DNA of 64,000 nt from Acanthochlamys bracteata (GCA_019914995.1 CM034128.1:5892501-5956500), one strand, 5' to 3'. Counted from the stretch's first letter, positions 1 through 14,300 are shown. Notes: generated by a model not told the origin, from the sequence alone. Translations and numbers: made by a program.

Positions 1-466
1 ACGAATTAAAAATAAATCTTTATCCTTAGATTTTCTGTACTTAGAGTCAGCCTATTCAAATAACAAATTATCAGCAAATGATGAAATTGAAATAATAATA
101 TAAATATAACATAAAGTTTGCAAGGAGACATGTACCTCAATCTTTGCATCCGACCACTCATCAGTAGCAACGATCTTGTTGTTTGCAGCGTTCTATCCCA
201 AACCTCTCTCATGGAAAACTAACTTTTTATAAATAATAAATTCAGCTCTCATATTATCCCAACAATTTTTTAGCTGTTTCTGATTATAGTTCTCGTTAAA
301 GTAGTTGTTGAATGCACGACGAATGTTAGACCAACCATCTGTATTGAAATGTGATGAATGCTTATTACCTTTTCTGATATCTTCTTCACAAAGTTCAATA
401 AACTTACACAACTATCTGACCAATGCGCAGGGTCTTTGGTACGACGCTTTTTTTGGGCATAGACAT
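1..466 (-). pseudogene. PIF/Harbinger ORF1 relic, Myb/SANT-like DNA-binding domain (copy 1)
   Basis: Decayed N-terminal part of the second protein (ORF1) of a PIF/Harbinger transposon, which in this superfamily carries a Myb/SANT-like DNA-binding domain and helps the DDE transposase. The ATG is at 466. Reading frames at 270-466 and 193-411 together give KKRRTKDPAHWSD, then SSHFNTDGWSNIRRAFNNYF, then NMRAEFIIYKKLVF. The frame changes between the first two pieces and a stop replaces the Trp expected after FHERGLG. The same order of motifs appears in the second copy at 30790-31130, which supports the call. The element continues past the left edge of the window, so its transposase gene would lie outside. 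I see no sign that it is functional. Confidence 0.65.
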
Positions 467-801
467 CTAATAATCGTATCACGTACACCCAATCATAAAC
501 TCTTATCTCTCAAATATATTATTATAAGAATAAATTCATTATGTAATATATACCTATACAATTCCATAACACTGTGCATATCAAACAAATCTACAAGCAT
601 GTATTCAAAATCTCAAGCCAAACAAGCAGATACATAAATGACAAACAAACATAACAAAGTGATAATACTAAAAGTTGTGTATATATATGGACTTTTCTTT
701 GGGTATTTGAAATCGTGGCAACAATTATATACTACAAACAGAAGCATCAAATATTATAAGATGGGCTTGCATTTACTAGCATATGACAAAAAAGATAGTC
801 A

Positions 802-850
802 CCGGTGTCTATTTTGGAAATGAAATGCACCCAAAACACACTGCCAAACG
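802..850. repeat. Fold-back repeat, copy a
   Basis: Contains TTTTGGAAATGAAATGCACC followed by CAAAACACACTGCCAAA. A close direct copy is at 2914-2958. Each copy is itself an imperfect inverted repeat: TTTTGG at the left pairs with CCAAAA at the right. It resembles a short MITE terminus. Confidence 0.5.
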
Positions 851-2670
851 AGCACTAATAATCAAGACGCAAAACAGAAAATTCTACTATTTTTGGCATG
901 CATGATATGCAACTCATTGGTTACTGAATCAAAGGAGCTGTAACGTATGAAAATATTGGCATACCAAAGCTTGCTAATTACTTTCTCCAATAATATCATA
1001 AAACTATGCCATATCTAATGTAGCATAATTGTACAAGGCAGTGACATTCCACAACAGTCCATTATGCTTTGTTGATGTAGAACAATTTCAGTTCTCCAAG
1101 ACTTCTCAGATTTTTGTTTCTATGTTATATAATTGCAACAATCATATCATTAAAGCATCCATTCATCGCTTAAAAAGAGTTTACCCAAAATAATACACCT
1201 TCAAGTCAACATCAAATTCAACAGTAACATGACATTATTGATTGCTATAAGAATATAATGTGTAATCTCGAAAGCCAATCAAACAACTAGTATACATTTA
1301 TCGCCAAAATATTCATGACACAATAACACTCATAAATTTAAAAGTTTGAAGCATGTTTACCGATCATTTAAACACACTTTTTTAAAAAAAAAATTATTTC
1401 AAACTAACTTTTAAAATAAAATAAACATAAATTTTAAAATTAATTTTTTCAATCAAAACTTTTATTTTTAAAATTCTTAAAATAAAATTTTATTTTTAAA
1501 CTCAATTTAATAAATTATAAAAACTGAATTTATTTTCAATTTTATTTTTTAATTAATTCTTGTTTAAAAATCCAGTTCAAACAAAAAAAGCATGCCCTTA
1601 TAGTCAGTTATGAATTGTTAGATGCGTTAGGAACTGCACCTTTATCTATTCAGTTTAGCAAGATATACTTGTGGAAGCTGCATAAGGAACACTCATATGG
1701 CAGTTGCTCTAGAAAGTTGAAAGATCCCTTTTAATTTAGAAGACAATAGACAAAGGTAAGCTCAGTAGATATCGTTTTAAAAAAGAATGAAATTAAAGAT
1801 ATTATAATTTGAAAATACACAGAGCAACGATATTCAAAGATGCAAAAAATTGGTCTTCTATAAGAGCCACAAATTAGTATTGTCCGACTTCCCAGCAGTT
1901 TTCATTGCTTAATCCTAGAAGCTTAAGATCCTGTAGGATCCATTTAACAATGCTTGCACTAAAAGGTCAAACTATATTAGATGTAGAAGGAATCAGGACT
2001 ATCATGGCGTTCAGAATCAAGTACTACAATGCAGGCTCTCACACCACCACAGTTATGTACAACATAAGAATATGTTTAATTTTACTTTTTTGATTGACAA
2101 CAAAAATCTTATATCAAATTTCTATCTTAAAACAATCATCCAATCACTCAATAGATCAATTTTCTTCAATAGCAAACAAGAGAGCAGTTTCAACTCAAAG
2201 AACAAAAATTTATAACCCGAAGCTTTTTCTGATTAACAAAGAAATCCGGATTCTCAAGTCAATTAAAACATCAGTTTCAGAAAACACTCATTGCAATCCC
2301 AACCTCAAACAAAAGAGAACCTCTATTATGAACTTACTAGCAATTCAAAATTAAAAGAAAATAGAAAAAAATAAAAAAAGAAAGAAAACAGTCCAACTTG
2401 AACGAAAACAAATCCACTGACAACTCTAGAAACCATTCGAACACTAGAAAAAATATAATCACGAATCATATGTTAAAAAAAACAACTCTTATAGATCCAC
2501 CCACAACTCTTATCGGTCAATTCGGATTTCTACCATAAAGAGAGAAGAGAACTAAAGAAAATATACAAAGTAACATAGCTTACACTCAATTCGGCCTCCG
2601 ATGCCTGGATAACAAAAAAAGAATGAGAATGAGAGATTGTTTGACAACAGATCAGCTATTAGAGGATAAG

Positions 2671-2760
2671 CTCTGCCGCTCAGAGCTAAAAGGGAAGGAG
2701 AGAAATAGAGCTGTACTTTGCCGTTCAGATCTGAAAAGAAAGGAGAGAAATAGAGGTCCG
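2671..2760. repeat. 45-bp tandem duplication, two units
   Basis: Unit 1 (2671-2715) starts CTCTGCCGCTCAGAGCTAAA and unit 2 (2716-2760) starts CTTTGCCGTTCAGATCTGAA. Both contain GGAGAGAAATAGAG. The period is exactly 45 bp, a multiple of three, but no gene is recognised in either direction. It sits in the presumed leader of Harbinger copy 1. Confidence 0.8.
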
Positions 2761-2913
2761 TGCGGTAGGGCACACATATTTGATATTTATATAGTGGCAT
2801 TTTCATAAATATTGGTTAAGGATAAAATAGTTAGTTTATCTAAATTACTGTTTTTGGTGGGATGGATAAAAACCTCGTTTCGAGAACGCTTCCTAAATAC
2901 TCTGGCTTACTGT

Positions 2914-2958
2914 GCAGTGTGTTTTGAAAATAAAATGCATCCAAAATGCACTACCAAA
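2914..2958. repeat. Fold-back repeat, copy b
   Basis: GCAGTGTGTTTTGA at 2914-2927 is an imperfect reverse complement of CCAAAATGCACTAC at 2941-2954, with AAATAAAATGCAT between. It is the partner of the copy at 802-850, in the same orientation and about 2.1 kb away. Confidence 0.6.
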
Positions 2959-4794
2959 TATATCTTTAGCTGGCGCAACTTAGTCATTCGCAATGGAAGA
3001 AATAAAGCTGCAGCGTGTTTTAAGATTACTTGCCTTTTATTTACCATCTTAAAATTACCAAATTACCATCTTAAACAATAAAGCTCCAAAAGTGCTTTTT
3101 ATTTTCGAATGTCTAAAGCCGGTGTAAGCTCAAAAGCCCAAAATAGCACTAAACAGGGTGATAATGGTTCAATTACGATGCTGGCCTGACGTTTCAATCT
3201 TACGGCGTCCCCATGGCTCTTCTGGTTAGTGATTAGTTTTATTTTTGTTTTTGTTGTCCACTGCAGTAATTAGAGTATTTGTAGATTAGTTATGTTTAGA
3301 TAATATAATTAAATTTTAAATAAGAAATTTGGTACCATAGGTGGTTGCTAGCACCTTGCATCACCTTACTCTGGAAGCAATTACAAGAGTCTCTCCAGCT
3401 TGAGCATTGTTTTTGTTTTTTTTTTTCCTGTTATACTGCGTGTTATATTGTTCGAGATCGTCTGAACATTATATATTTTTATCAATACATCACAGCATAT
3501 AGATTCATCAGTTGTAAATGCATAAAGTATATCTTGTTGATATATAGCAATTGCTGCTGTAATGGTTATTTCATTATTGAAAACTGGTATTATTTTGTTA
3601 TTTTTGATCTCTTATATATACGTTTTTTAATTTGTAGAAAGCTTTATAAAAAGAAACTAAAATGCGAGAATTGAGTATACAAAGTTCTTACAAGATACCG
3701 TAGAAGAAATGGCAAAAAAATAATTACACAAGATCTAAGAACATCACTTTAGATAATTAAGTCAAAAATAGTTTAGTTTTTATTCATTATTTTTTTATTA
3801 TTCTTGTTTCTCTTTTCTAATTAAATTCAATTTATTCTTACATTTTTCGTTACTAATTTATTCAAATATTATTGTCTTCAAACTTGTTTTACTTTCCCTC
3901 GTTTTTCTTATCCTTTATTTCATTTCTTTTTCTTCAATTTATTACTATGCAATTCAAAAATAGCAAAAAATAATGTCGAAGTAAGTTTATTGGAATCATG
4001 AATTCAAGATGACCCTGTTTGTTTTGAGCAAAAACGAGTCTTTTTTTAAGTAGATTTCTGGAAAGCTGAAAATTCAGCTGTTAAAGGTAATGCTTCAGAC
4101 AAAAGAAGGTAATGCTATTTCACGTTTATCATCTTGCAGTAAACTCGCGTACTAAAACAAAGTATATATATAAATAAAAAAAAGTTTAAATTAGACAAAA
4201 AATATATATAAATAACTATATATATGTATAAATTAAAATTTTTTAAAAATTAAGAATTGTAAATATTTTAAAAATAAACAATTTTGAAAAGATGAATAGA
4301 TTAGAAAACTGATGGCTGATGCCAAACATCACCAACTCATCACAATTTTGTTTTCTTAATGCTTTCCATAGATGAACCACGAATGAACAGTACTGTTTGT
4401 CTGTTGTAGATATTTTTTTGGCCAACCTGTTGCTAATCTTCAGGATCCAATCCACACGAATATTCTATTTTCACGAAAATTTGATTACTATTAACAAATA
4501 AAGTTAATCAGCGAATACAACTACTAATTAGCATCAGAAAATAAACGAGAGATTGAAAAATAACAGATCCGTTTTGGCTAAATTATTTCTATAATTAAAT
4601 AAATTTTTATAATATTATAATTTAAAATTTTAAAAAATAAAAATTTTACTTAATAATATTTTACTATATCAATTTTTTAATATCATTCAAACTTTTTATT
4701 AAATTTCTTTTTTAGAAAAAAGTTTTAATATTCTTTTAGAAAGAACAATCAGAGAAAAATAATTTTTTAAGAATCTTGATTGATGATAATTGTA
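2959..4794. other. Intergenic, no gene
   Basis: AT-rich DNA with only short open frames. Nothing recognisable as a gene. 4570-4790 is extremely AT-rich and may be a diverged member of the AT-rich repeat family found immediately after it. Confidence 0.5.
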
Positions 4795-4985
4795 TATAGA
4801 CGACGAGTGCTTTTAAAATAAGATATTTTTTGAAAAATAAATTTTATTTTTAAAAACTAATAAAAGTTTTTAATAAATTTATTTATATTTTTTTAAATTT
4901 TAAAATAAATTTTTATATATTTATAAAATTTAAATTGAGAAAATAGAAAAATTAAAAGTTGTTTCTATCAAACGCACTAAAGCAA
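4795..4985 (-). repeat. AT-rich dispersed repeat, copy 1 (MITE-like)
   Basis: Member of the AT-rich repeat family seen throughout the window. It begins GTGCTTTTAAAATAAGATAT and ends with ATCAAACGCACTAAA, the reverse of the GTGCGTTTGA-type terminus in other copies. It lies directly upstream of the branching-enzyme promoter. Orientation is judged relative to the copy at 27400. Confidence 0.5.
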
Positions 4986-5017
4986 AGCGAGCCCAGAAAG
5001 AGGGTCTTTCCAAACTG

Positions 5018-5112
5018 ACGTGTCACGTTCTCGTTCTTTTCCCCGCGCTAAAACCTCCAAACTCACGTCTGACAATGAGGCCACAACCCCCTCGTGTCAC
5101 CGTACACGTGTC
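5018..5112 (+). promoter_or_regulatory. ABRE/G-box motifs upstream of the branching enzyme
   Basis: ACGTGTC at 5018-5024 and a palindromic G-box CACGTG at 5105-5110, within ACACGTGTC (5104-5112), lie 210-305 bp upstream of the branching-enzyme ATG. bZIP and bHLH factors are known to bind such cores, so response to abscisic acid or to light/clock signals is possible. That is inference. An upstream ATG (5075) opens a 68-codon frame that could act as a uORF only if transcription starts before it. Confidence 0.5.
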
Positions 5113-5322
5113 ATTTCTGTCTCATATCTTTCCTTTTTCTCTCGCTCTCTCGTGTGAGAGTTTTCAGCTCAGCTCACTCTCACTCCACTCTAGAGTTTCC
5201 TGTTTTCTTTTTTTTTTTTTGGTTCGCTCTCGCTTTTGTAGATTTCGATCCGTCGTGAGATTTGTGCCGTTGTGTTCTTGATCAGAGCTTGCCAAAGTTT
5301 TGTGGTTCCATTAATCTCGTGT

Positions 5323-8300
5323 ATGGCGGCATTCGCGATCGCCGGCGTTCGGTTTCCGTGCTTCGTCGCCTCCCGATCCGGATCCAACGATGATCACCAC
5401 GACCTCAGCCACTGCCGCACAGTTTCCTTTCCCATGCGCGAGCAATTTCCTCGTAGCTGTCTCAATCACACTTCTCTCTATCGATCTGTTGGTTGATTTA
5501 ATTGGGTTTGCTTTTTGTGTTTGTGGACCTGTAATGTGATTCTGTCATGTAACTGTGTGCAGAGTTTGCTTGGTTATTGGTTGATTAACACTAGTTTCTT
5601 CGTTGAAGTATCCAAGTTAATCAGTTTGTTTGGATGAATCAAAAATTTTTGTTTCGTGTTAGATGCTTTGAATCATGCTCAACTCTTTTTTTGATTTTTT
5701 ATTAGAAAGTTGTATGCTTGTGTTATTTTCAGCAGTTGAATGAAAAAAAAAAAAAGAGAGCATTGTATCAGGTGACAAAATGAAACCTTCATGTCTTTGG
5801 AGCATCTAGTGCGAATTTGGTTCTGCATTTTACTCTTGGATAATTGATATTCTATTAAAGTTATCTTCTGTGGCTGTAGCATTGGCAATATGCTATATAG
5901 ATACTGATAAGTTGTTCCTTTTTAGGGAAGGTTTTTGCTGGTAGTTCTGCTTCAAATACGGATGTAAGACTTGCTAATGCTTCTGGAAAAGTTCTTGTTC
6001 CTGGGGGTGAGGGCGATGGTTCTTTGCCATCAGAGGAAGCGACCTCAAACGATATTCAGGTAGATGCAGCACAAAGAAGCTGTTTTGATTATCCTCAAAC
6101 ATTGCCTTGACTGTATTCACTATTTTATCATCGCAGATTAGGTTGTCTTGATATTAGTCATACATAGGTTGCAAGTCATTCAGTTGGTAGTGGAATTTTG
6201 TAGGGTGTTCTTCATGTAACGCATGTGAACTATACATGCTTTACAGTTGATTATGGTTGTTTTGCATGTCCTGCTCAGGCAATAAGCCTTAGGCCTAAGT
6301 GTCCATGGAAGGTAACAAACTTTAGGCACTTGTGCTAATTTATATAGAAATTCCTGCTTAGGGTTCCCTACGCTTCTTGATGTTTCTGAACCAAGATATA
6401 TCATTCTTTGAGAATAGAGGCTTCTTCTACATATTTCTGTTCTTCTGTCTTACTTTTGTCCAGAATATGTTTCATCTTGTCTTTTGGAATTCTAGGAACT
6501 TGAAGATATAGTGGGTGCAACCATGGATGGAAATGTTGATGGAGCTAGCAACTTGAGGTCTCATGTTACTGACAAGATTGAGGAAGCACTTTTTGAGCTA
6601 GGAACTGTCCCTCCTCCCGGTAATGGTCAGAGAATTTATGAAATCGACCCATATTTGGAAGGTCATCGAGGACATCTTGATTACAGGTATCGTCAAACCA
6701 AAATTAGTTTGTGATCATTGTCATTGTTGCCAAATGAAAAGATAGTCTTCAGTGCTCCAAGCATTCATAGGTCCACCTTCTCATTGTTCATGTTCTACAC
6801 TTCCATTTCTTCCTACAGTTATGATTTAATATGCTTGCTTTGCAATGTGGTGAATATGTATTAAGATGTGCCTATTAAAGCATTTTTGGGCAAGTATATC
6901 ATACATTATAAAATAAAAAAATAAAATAATAAAAAATAAAAACTTATAGTGGTTCTACTTAAAGTTATCCTGTTATGTTCTTGTGTTGCAGCTTCTTTCC
7001 CTACTCTCTACTTGCAATTTTACGGTCTTGTTTATAAAACATGATATAATTGAGTGTAGCTAGACATGTTCGCAACTTGCTTTCACTTATACTAGATTTC
7101 ATGTTTTTATGCAAATGCGTTTTATTTTAATTATACAAAGTCTTGCTGTGCCTTTTTCTTCCACGATTCTCCTATTACAGTGCCTTTGCTCTTTTCCTGC
7201 AGATTTAGTCAGTATAAGAGGTTGCGAGAGCAAATTGATAAGTATGAAGGTGGTTTGGATGCATTTTCACGTGGCTATGAGAAATTGGGTTTTATCAGCT
7301 GGTACATAAGTTTTATTCGGACAGTGATTTTGATTTCAGTCTCTTTGTTTTCCTTCAATGGCCTTCCTGAGCTATCTACACCTATTTATAGCTACTAGAT
7401 AAATATCTTACCACAGGAAGAAAACTATTCCCAGCAAATATATATTTTGGTTTAGGTATATTAAGCTGCTAGTTGTGTGCGAAAGATGAGATAGTGATCT
7501 AGTTACTTTGATATTTTATATATGCTTATCGAGCTAATGTAATCAGAATTGTATCTTGTATATCCAAGTTGGTCAAACAACTGCTATATTACAAACTCCA
7601 CCAGTGATTACTGCCTTAAGAAAAAAACCCGCAACTTGTTTTACTGAAATATCCTCTCATAATTATTCCTTTGTGCATAAACTAATGCTCTCCATCTTGC
7701 TATTCCAGTGCTGATGGTATTACATACCGTGAGTGGGCACCAGGAGCTAAGGTTCATATTGCTTTTGTTAAAAGAGAAATGCTTCTATTTTCAACTTTAT
7801 ACTTTAGTTGCCGATTCCTTGTCTTTTTCCACATATTAACTGTCTGATCTGTCTTATAGTGGGCTGCACTTATAGGAGATTTTAACAACTGGAATCCAAA
7901 TGCAGATGTCATGACTCGGGTATGTTTTTCGATTACATATTTCTGTATGTAAGATTGTTTGAAGAATAGTTACTGAAAGTTTATCTCGTCTTAGTTTATG
8001 ACTATGTCGATCCTATTGATTTTAGGGGCCATGATTCTTGATGTAGACTGCTGACATCTTGTATGCTCCACCTGTTGTTCTTAGATGTGAAGCCTGCTTT
8101 GTTTTGGATCTCAATTGCCTTCTATTATCAGTCCATTTTGGGAAAGCGGTAGTGTTCACCATGAGAAAGAGTCTTCCAGTTTAGGGATACTCTAGTAATC
8201 TAAGTTCATATGAAATCATCGCTTCTATTTTAAGTGATGCAGCTTATCTAGTAGCAGTTTATAATTTTAATTCATCCACAGTTTATTCCAATTCTATTGT

Positions 8301-11300
8301 GTATGTTCTCCTTTTTATTGGGGAGTTATGTTGCATCACCAGGTTTTTTTTATATGCTAATGACTGATGTGCATCCAGAATGAGTTTGGTGTATGGGAGA
8401 TTTTTTTGCCTAATAATGCTGATGGATCACCTCCTATTCCTCATGGCTCAAGGGTTAAGGTATTCTTCTTCTTCTTCTTTATTTATTTTTTTAATTTGTT
8501 TATTGCCAAATCAATTTATCATGAATTTAACCTTAGACATACTTCTCTATGTCTGCAACACTTCACATTTTATTTTAGTAGTAAAACATTTCTGGATTTC
8601 TTGTACTACTGACATTTGGACTTGTCTTGTTTTCTATTCTGAATTGTGGATAACAGATACGCATGGACACTCCTTCTGGAACCAAAGACTCAATCCCTGC
8701 ATGGATCAAGTATTCTGTGCAGGCACCTGGAGAAATTCCATATAATGGCATATACTATGATCCACCGGAGGAGGTATATCTTATTTTCGATTTTCACTGT
8801 GTGGAATTATTGTAATCCAGCAAGATAAACTTAAAGCTCATTGATGATATCAGCTAGATTTTCCTTGAGCTCATTTCTTGCGAACTATTTTCTAAGTAGC
8901 AATTATTGCCTTTTTTTTTTCTTTTTTGTGGCATGTTGCATTTTTACAGGAAAGGTACATCTTTCAATATCCCCGACCGGAGGTTCCCAACTCATTACGT
9001 ATTTATGAATCGCATGTTGGGATGAGTAGCACGGTATGCCTGCTTCTCGTTGATCTGTTCTTTGAATGGTGAAGTTATGCTCAACTTTATTTTCAAGAGA
9101 TGGCCTATTGTAATTGAGATTTGTAGTTCGTACCTTTACTTATCTGCTGTTTACAAGTCTTATAAAGCTTTTCATTTGATTAATTTTTAATCATCTATGC
9201 ATGTTGGGTTTTCTTTATAATAATTCCTTTGTTGATCAACTGATGTGTTGTATTTTTGTTTCCTCTTTTTTAAAAGAATGTAGAATACAAAAGAGGTTAG
9301 GGGGGATGAAGATCAAAGTGAACTCGCACTTACAGTAACTTCTGATTGTCTGGTAGATTATGATATGTAATTAAATGCCATCTACAGGAGCCAAAGATAA
9401 ATACTTATGCTAGTTTTCGAGATGATGTGCTACCACGAATTAAAAGGCTTGGCTACAATGCCGTCCAGATAATGGCTATTCAGGAGCACTCATACTATGG
9501 AAGTTTTGGGTATTCCTCCTTATTTTTTGTTTTTTTAAATGTATGTCTTATTTTTATTTCTCTTTATTCATTTATTTATTTATCTATTCTGTAAATGATA
9601 TCAAAATTGTTTGCTCAAGACTTTTGTAATTCTGATTCTTTTGTTGCCCACTTTTCAAAATGGTGACCTATACCTCCTGAAAATTTTGCTCCTGTTGCTT
9701 TAATGCATTTGTAGGTACCATGTTACCAATTTTTTCGCCCCTAGTAGTCGCTTTGGAACTCCTGATGAGCTGAAATCTTTAATTGACAAAGCTCACGAGC
9801 TTGGTCTACTTGTTCTGATGGATATTGTTCACAGGTAAAATCATTTTTGTTTAGGTTTCCGATAGAACCTGTATACTGTGTATGTCCTTATACTGGGCAA
9901 ACATTTTTGAAGTGTCTGGGCAATGTATACTGCTCAGAAATGCTTTTTGCCTTCTATCTTGTCATGAATTCTTTTTAGTGGTGGACTGTGCAAGTGTATG
10001 TGAAGTTTTGATACCTACACATTTGCACTTTCCAGATTCTACATATTTTAGGAGTCTCATGTGCAGCTCTCAGTGTCATTAAACTCAGATGCCCAATGAA
10101 TTAATTAAATAAAGCAATGCTGATTGTAACTGGGACTTTTAGAAATTTGTAAAAGAGAAATTACCCTAGTTCTGGACAATAGACTGTTTTTGCATAGACT
10201 TCTATATTGTTTTTCTGTACATCTAGATCATATAATATATTTAATTAAAATCTAAATATGGGATTGGCTTCTTTCTGAATATGCAACGACTCTCAAGATT
10301 TCATTGTGTTTTAACTGAGTGCTATTTTCTGTGTGTTTGTATACTCTTTTTCGTTAAGCTAGTGTTGTTCTCTGTACTTCCTGCTTCAAATGCTTGAACC
10401 GGTTTACATTAAATTTGAGATTAAGTAGTATATAGATATGCTGGTCAAGTACTTTTACACTTTTTCTTTTGCTCTACAGTCATGCATCTAAGAATGTTCT
10501 GGATGGTTTAAATCAGTTTGATGGGACAGACTCCCATTATTTCCACTCTGGATCTCAGGGATATCACTGGATGTGGGATTCTCGCCTTTTCAACTATGGG
10601 AGTTGGGAAGTACGTGTGATTTTGACGGCACTTGGGATAAAGAGATTAAAATGTTTTTGCTGATTTTTAATGTTCTTCTGTTAAAATTTTATCAGGTATT
10701 GAGATTTCTGCTTTCAAATGCAAGATGGTGGCTGGATGAATACAAGTTTGATGGTTTCAGATTTGATGGTGTTACCTCCATGATGTACACTCATCATGGC
10801 TTGCAGGTTAACAGTTCACTGTCTCAATTTATTTCGTAAGCCTAAATAATTTCTTGAAGTTTCACGCTAGTTCTGGCTGTATGTTTCTGATGATTTAGTC
10901 CTTTGGTTGGACCTGTTTTAATTTAAGAAAGTTACGATGTGCCTACAAATATGCATTTATGTCAGCTTCGAAGCATAATAGTTAAACACTTTCTTAAGAA
11001 GTTAGCATCTTCTGCTCTAGCAATGTGCTAGTGGTGTTGGTTATGAAAACAAATGCAGGTTGCACCTATAACTTTAGTATGGTAAATCCAGGTATCCTTT
11101 TCTGGCAACTACAATGAGTATTTTGGAGTGGCTACTGATGTGGATGCAGTGGTTTATCTGATGCTTGTAAATGACATGATTCATGGGCTTTTTCCAAATG
11201 CAATCACCATTGGAGAAGATGTAAGCACTAAATTTTATATATGGTGGTCCTAGAGCTGTTTGCATACGTTCATTCATATTTATGGGTGGTTTATGTATGC

Positions 11301-14300
11301 ATACCCTGCCATAATATGGCTCCCCTTTTTGTTTGTACAGGTCAGTGGAATGCCAACATTCTGCATACCTGTTCGAGATGGTGGTGTTGGTTTTGATTAT
11401 CGCCTTCATATGGCTGTTGCTGACAAATGGATTGAATTCATGAAGTAAGTAAAGTTGATGTCTGTTCAGGATAATTTCATAGTCGCTACAAAATATGAAC
11501 CCAAGTTATTAGTTGGATAAAATTCTTAAGGAATTAAGAGTTTCTATATTGTGAAGCCCAAACATGTCTGTCATAACCCAAACTTTGAGCAAATGACTTC
11601 TAACTGGACTTGTACGTCTTTAGCACATGGAATGACACTTGTTTCTGTTCTACAGTTATATACATTTGTATGTAGCTGAAATATATGTTAACTTCTATGA
11701 GAGACTGCCATAACAGATCAAATGAAGAATATCTACTTGCCTCAGGTTACAGGATGAGGACTGGAAAATGGGAGATATTGTCCATACACTTACCAATAGG
11801 AGGTGGTTAGAGAAATGTGTGGTCTATGCTGAAAGCCATGATCAAGCACTTGTTGGTGACAAGACAATTGCATTCTGGTTGATGGACAAGGTTTATTCAC
11901 TTCCATTGTTTATTTTAGTTCCACTTTTCTTCAAATCCATTCAGAGGAAAATTCTCATACTTCCAATGTCTGCATAGATTCACAACCTATTTGCAACTCT
12001 CTTCACTATTGCTAAATCAGGAGACAAATTCTCCTCATAATTTTGTTCAACTTTGACTCTTTAAATGTTGTAGTCTGTGATATACAAGTGCTGTCAATCT
12101 CTGTTGTAATTTGATGCAATAGTTTTTTTTTTTTGGTTTGGGGTTATTTATTCTGTCACCTTCCTGCAGGACATGTATGATTTCATGGCCGTAGACAGGC
12201 CATCAACTCCTCGTATAGATCGTGGAATAGCTCTCCACAAGATGATCAGGCTAATCACAATGGGTTTGGGCGGTGAAGGATATCTAAATTTCATGGGCAA
12301 TGAGTTTGGGCATCCAGGTAAAGATGCTTGGGTCAAGCAATTTATGAAAGTTTGTCTTAAAGGTGAAACAGTGAGTTATTTGTTTGGTTTTTTCCTTCAA
12401 TATACAGAATGGATAGATTTTCCAAGAGGTGAACAATTTCTTCCTGATGGAAAGTTCATACCAGGGAACAATTACAGTTTTGACAAGTGTAGACGTAGGT
12501 TTGATCTGGTAAGTTGAGAAGCTTTTTTGGAGCAGGTGTGTTTTTTCTTTAAATCTTGTTTGTAGACTAGTATTTAGTTTATTTTAAATGGCATAGTATA
12601 AGCAATAGGAAAGTACCGGTCAAAGAAAGAATTTTACTGCCAGCCCAAGCATTACTAACATTCTCTTTTTATTGCCATTTGATAAGTTTGTTTACAATCA
12701 TTATCCTACTTAAGTTCTTTGGCAAGTTGCATTCATATTTGTGAAAAACATCTTATCATGTTATGCCTCTAGATTCCTGTGGCAGTTATAACATCTTCAT
12801 TACACATGCCTGTTCAGGGAGATGCTGATTATCTAAGATATCGTGGAATGCAAGAATTTGATGAAGCAATGCAGCATCTTGAGGGCACATATAGTGTATG
12901 CACTATTCCCTTAATTATTGAAAAAAAAACTTTATACGGCAAAAAATATTATTGTTAATTTTGTTGCAATAATTTCATATATATTTGTTGTTTATTTATT
13001 ATTATTATTTAATATGGAGTAATGGTGAATTAGTTTACTCCATATGTTTGTATACGAAAGCTTGGGTTTGATTGTGGTATAAGGTAGAAATTTCTTAGAT
13101 GTAAATTGAGGAAAAGCTCATGATGTATGTATGTCTTCTTTGAGTATGCCTCTTGTCCTCTTTTGTTATACGTTGTGATACTGTTAATATTCCCAATTAT
13201 TAAGCGAAAATAACTGACCATCAAATGTGCACGTACCTTTTTTCACGCAATGAGCAATTGAGTTAGTTGTCATGTTTATCATTTAGATCAATTGATTAAT
13301 TTGATAGGAATGTTATAAAACAGTCTGCTGGTGTTCATCATCTTTTTTCTTCCCCCTCCTGCATGTTAAGATGTTTCTTTTTCCGAAAAATTACATATGG
13401 TATTTGGGTTCTTAAGGATGACAATTACAAATTTGTTGCAGTTCATGACCTCAGAGCATCAATATATATCACGTAAAGATGAGGGAGATAAGATGATTGT
13501 TTTTGAAAGAGGTGACTTAGTTTTTGTGTTCAACTTCCATTGGACAAATAGCTATTCAGGTTATCGGGTTGGCTGTTTAAAGCCTGGAAAGTACAAGGTA
13601 TAAATTATCTTACTATGTTTACAACGAGCTAGCTTAATTCCTCTAGTTTTAGGGGCTGTTTTGATGGGCTTTTTACAACTTATAAGTTGAAAAAAGGTCC
13701 AAATAGTAGATATGGGGTGTTTGGTTAGGAAACTTATAAGCTACTTTTCTAACTTATATAAGTCAAAAATTAAAAAAGCTATTATTTTCCATCAAGTATT
13801 TATGTGTATGCAGTTGTTTATTACTTTAATGCAGACTGCAAGATCAAACTTTTATATAGTTTCACTACTTAATTGACTAGCATTTCAAATGACTTTTGAT
13901 TTTGACTGAGAATCGACTTGATCTTAATGGTCTTGTTATCTATGAATTGTTACGGATATGTGGAAAGCTGGGCCACATGGTTGAGAAAATGCCCTTAACT
14001 TTGATATTTGCATACAGCCTAGCCTGTACTACATCTTTATAGTCTCAAACTTGAGCAGGACATTTTGATTTTGTGATTCTAACTTTCTAAGTTAATGATC
14101 ATATTGTACAGTTTTAGTGATCAATGTGTTTCAGGATCTTAGAAGAAGTCGTCTATCGTTTTTATGGGTTCTTGAACTAGAAGTCATTGTCAGTAGTTCC
14201 AAATCAGGAATTCTATTCTGTGTTAGTCATGCCATCTTTTCTGCCTTAGGTGGTCTTAGATTCTGACAATAAGCTCTTCGGTGGGTTTGGCCGCATTGAT

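Larger units (their letters stand above)
467..2825. other. Non-coding 5' part of Harbinger copy 1, no gene seen
   Basis: No convincing coding region. By analogy with copy 2, where about 2.5 kb of non-coding DNA separates ORF1 from a short GC-richer leader, this stretch is probably the intron and leader of the ORF1 transcript on the - strand. 1370-1590 is very AT-rich. 2520-2810 is more GC-balanced and includes a tandem duplication. I could not identify the terminal inverted repeat of this element. Confidence 0.35.

Noticed and set aside
305-637. 110-codon open frame on the + strand
   Set aside because: Antisense shadow of the Harbinger ORF1 relic.
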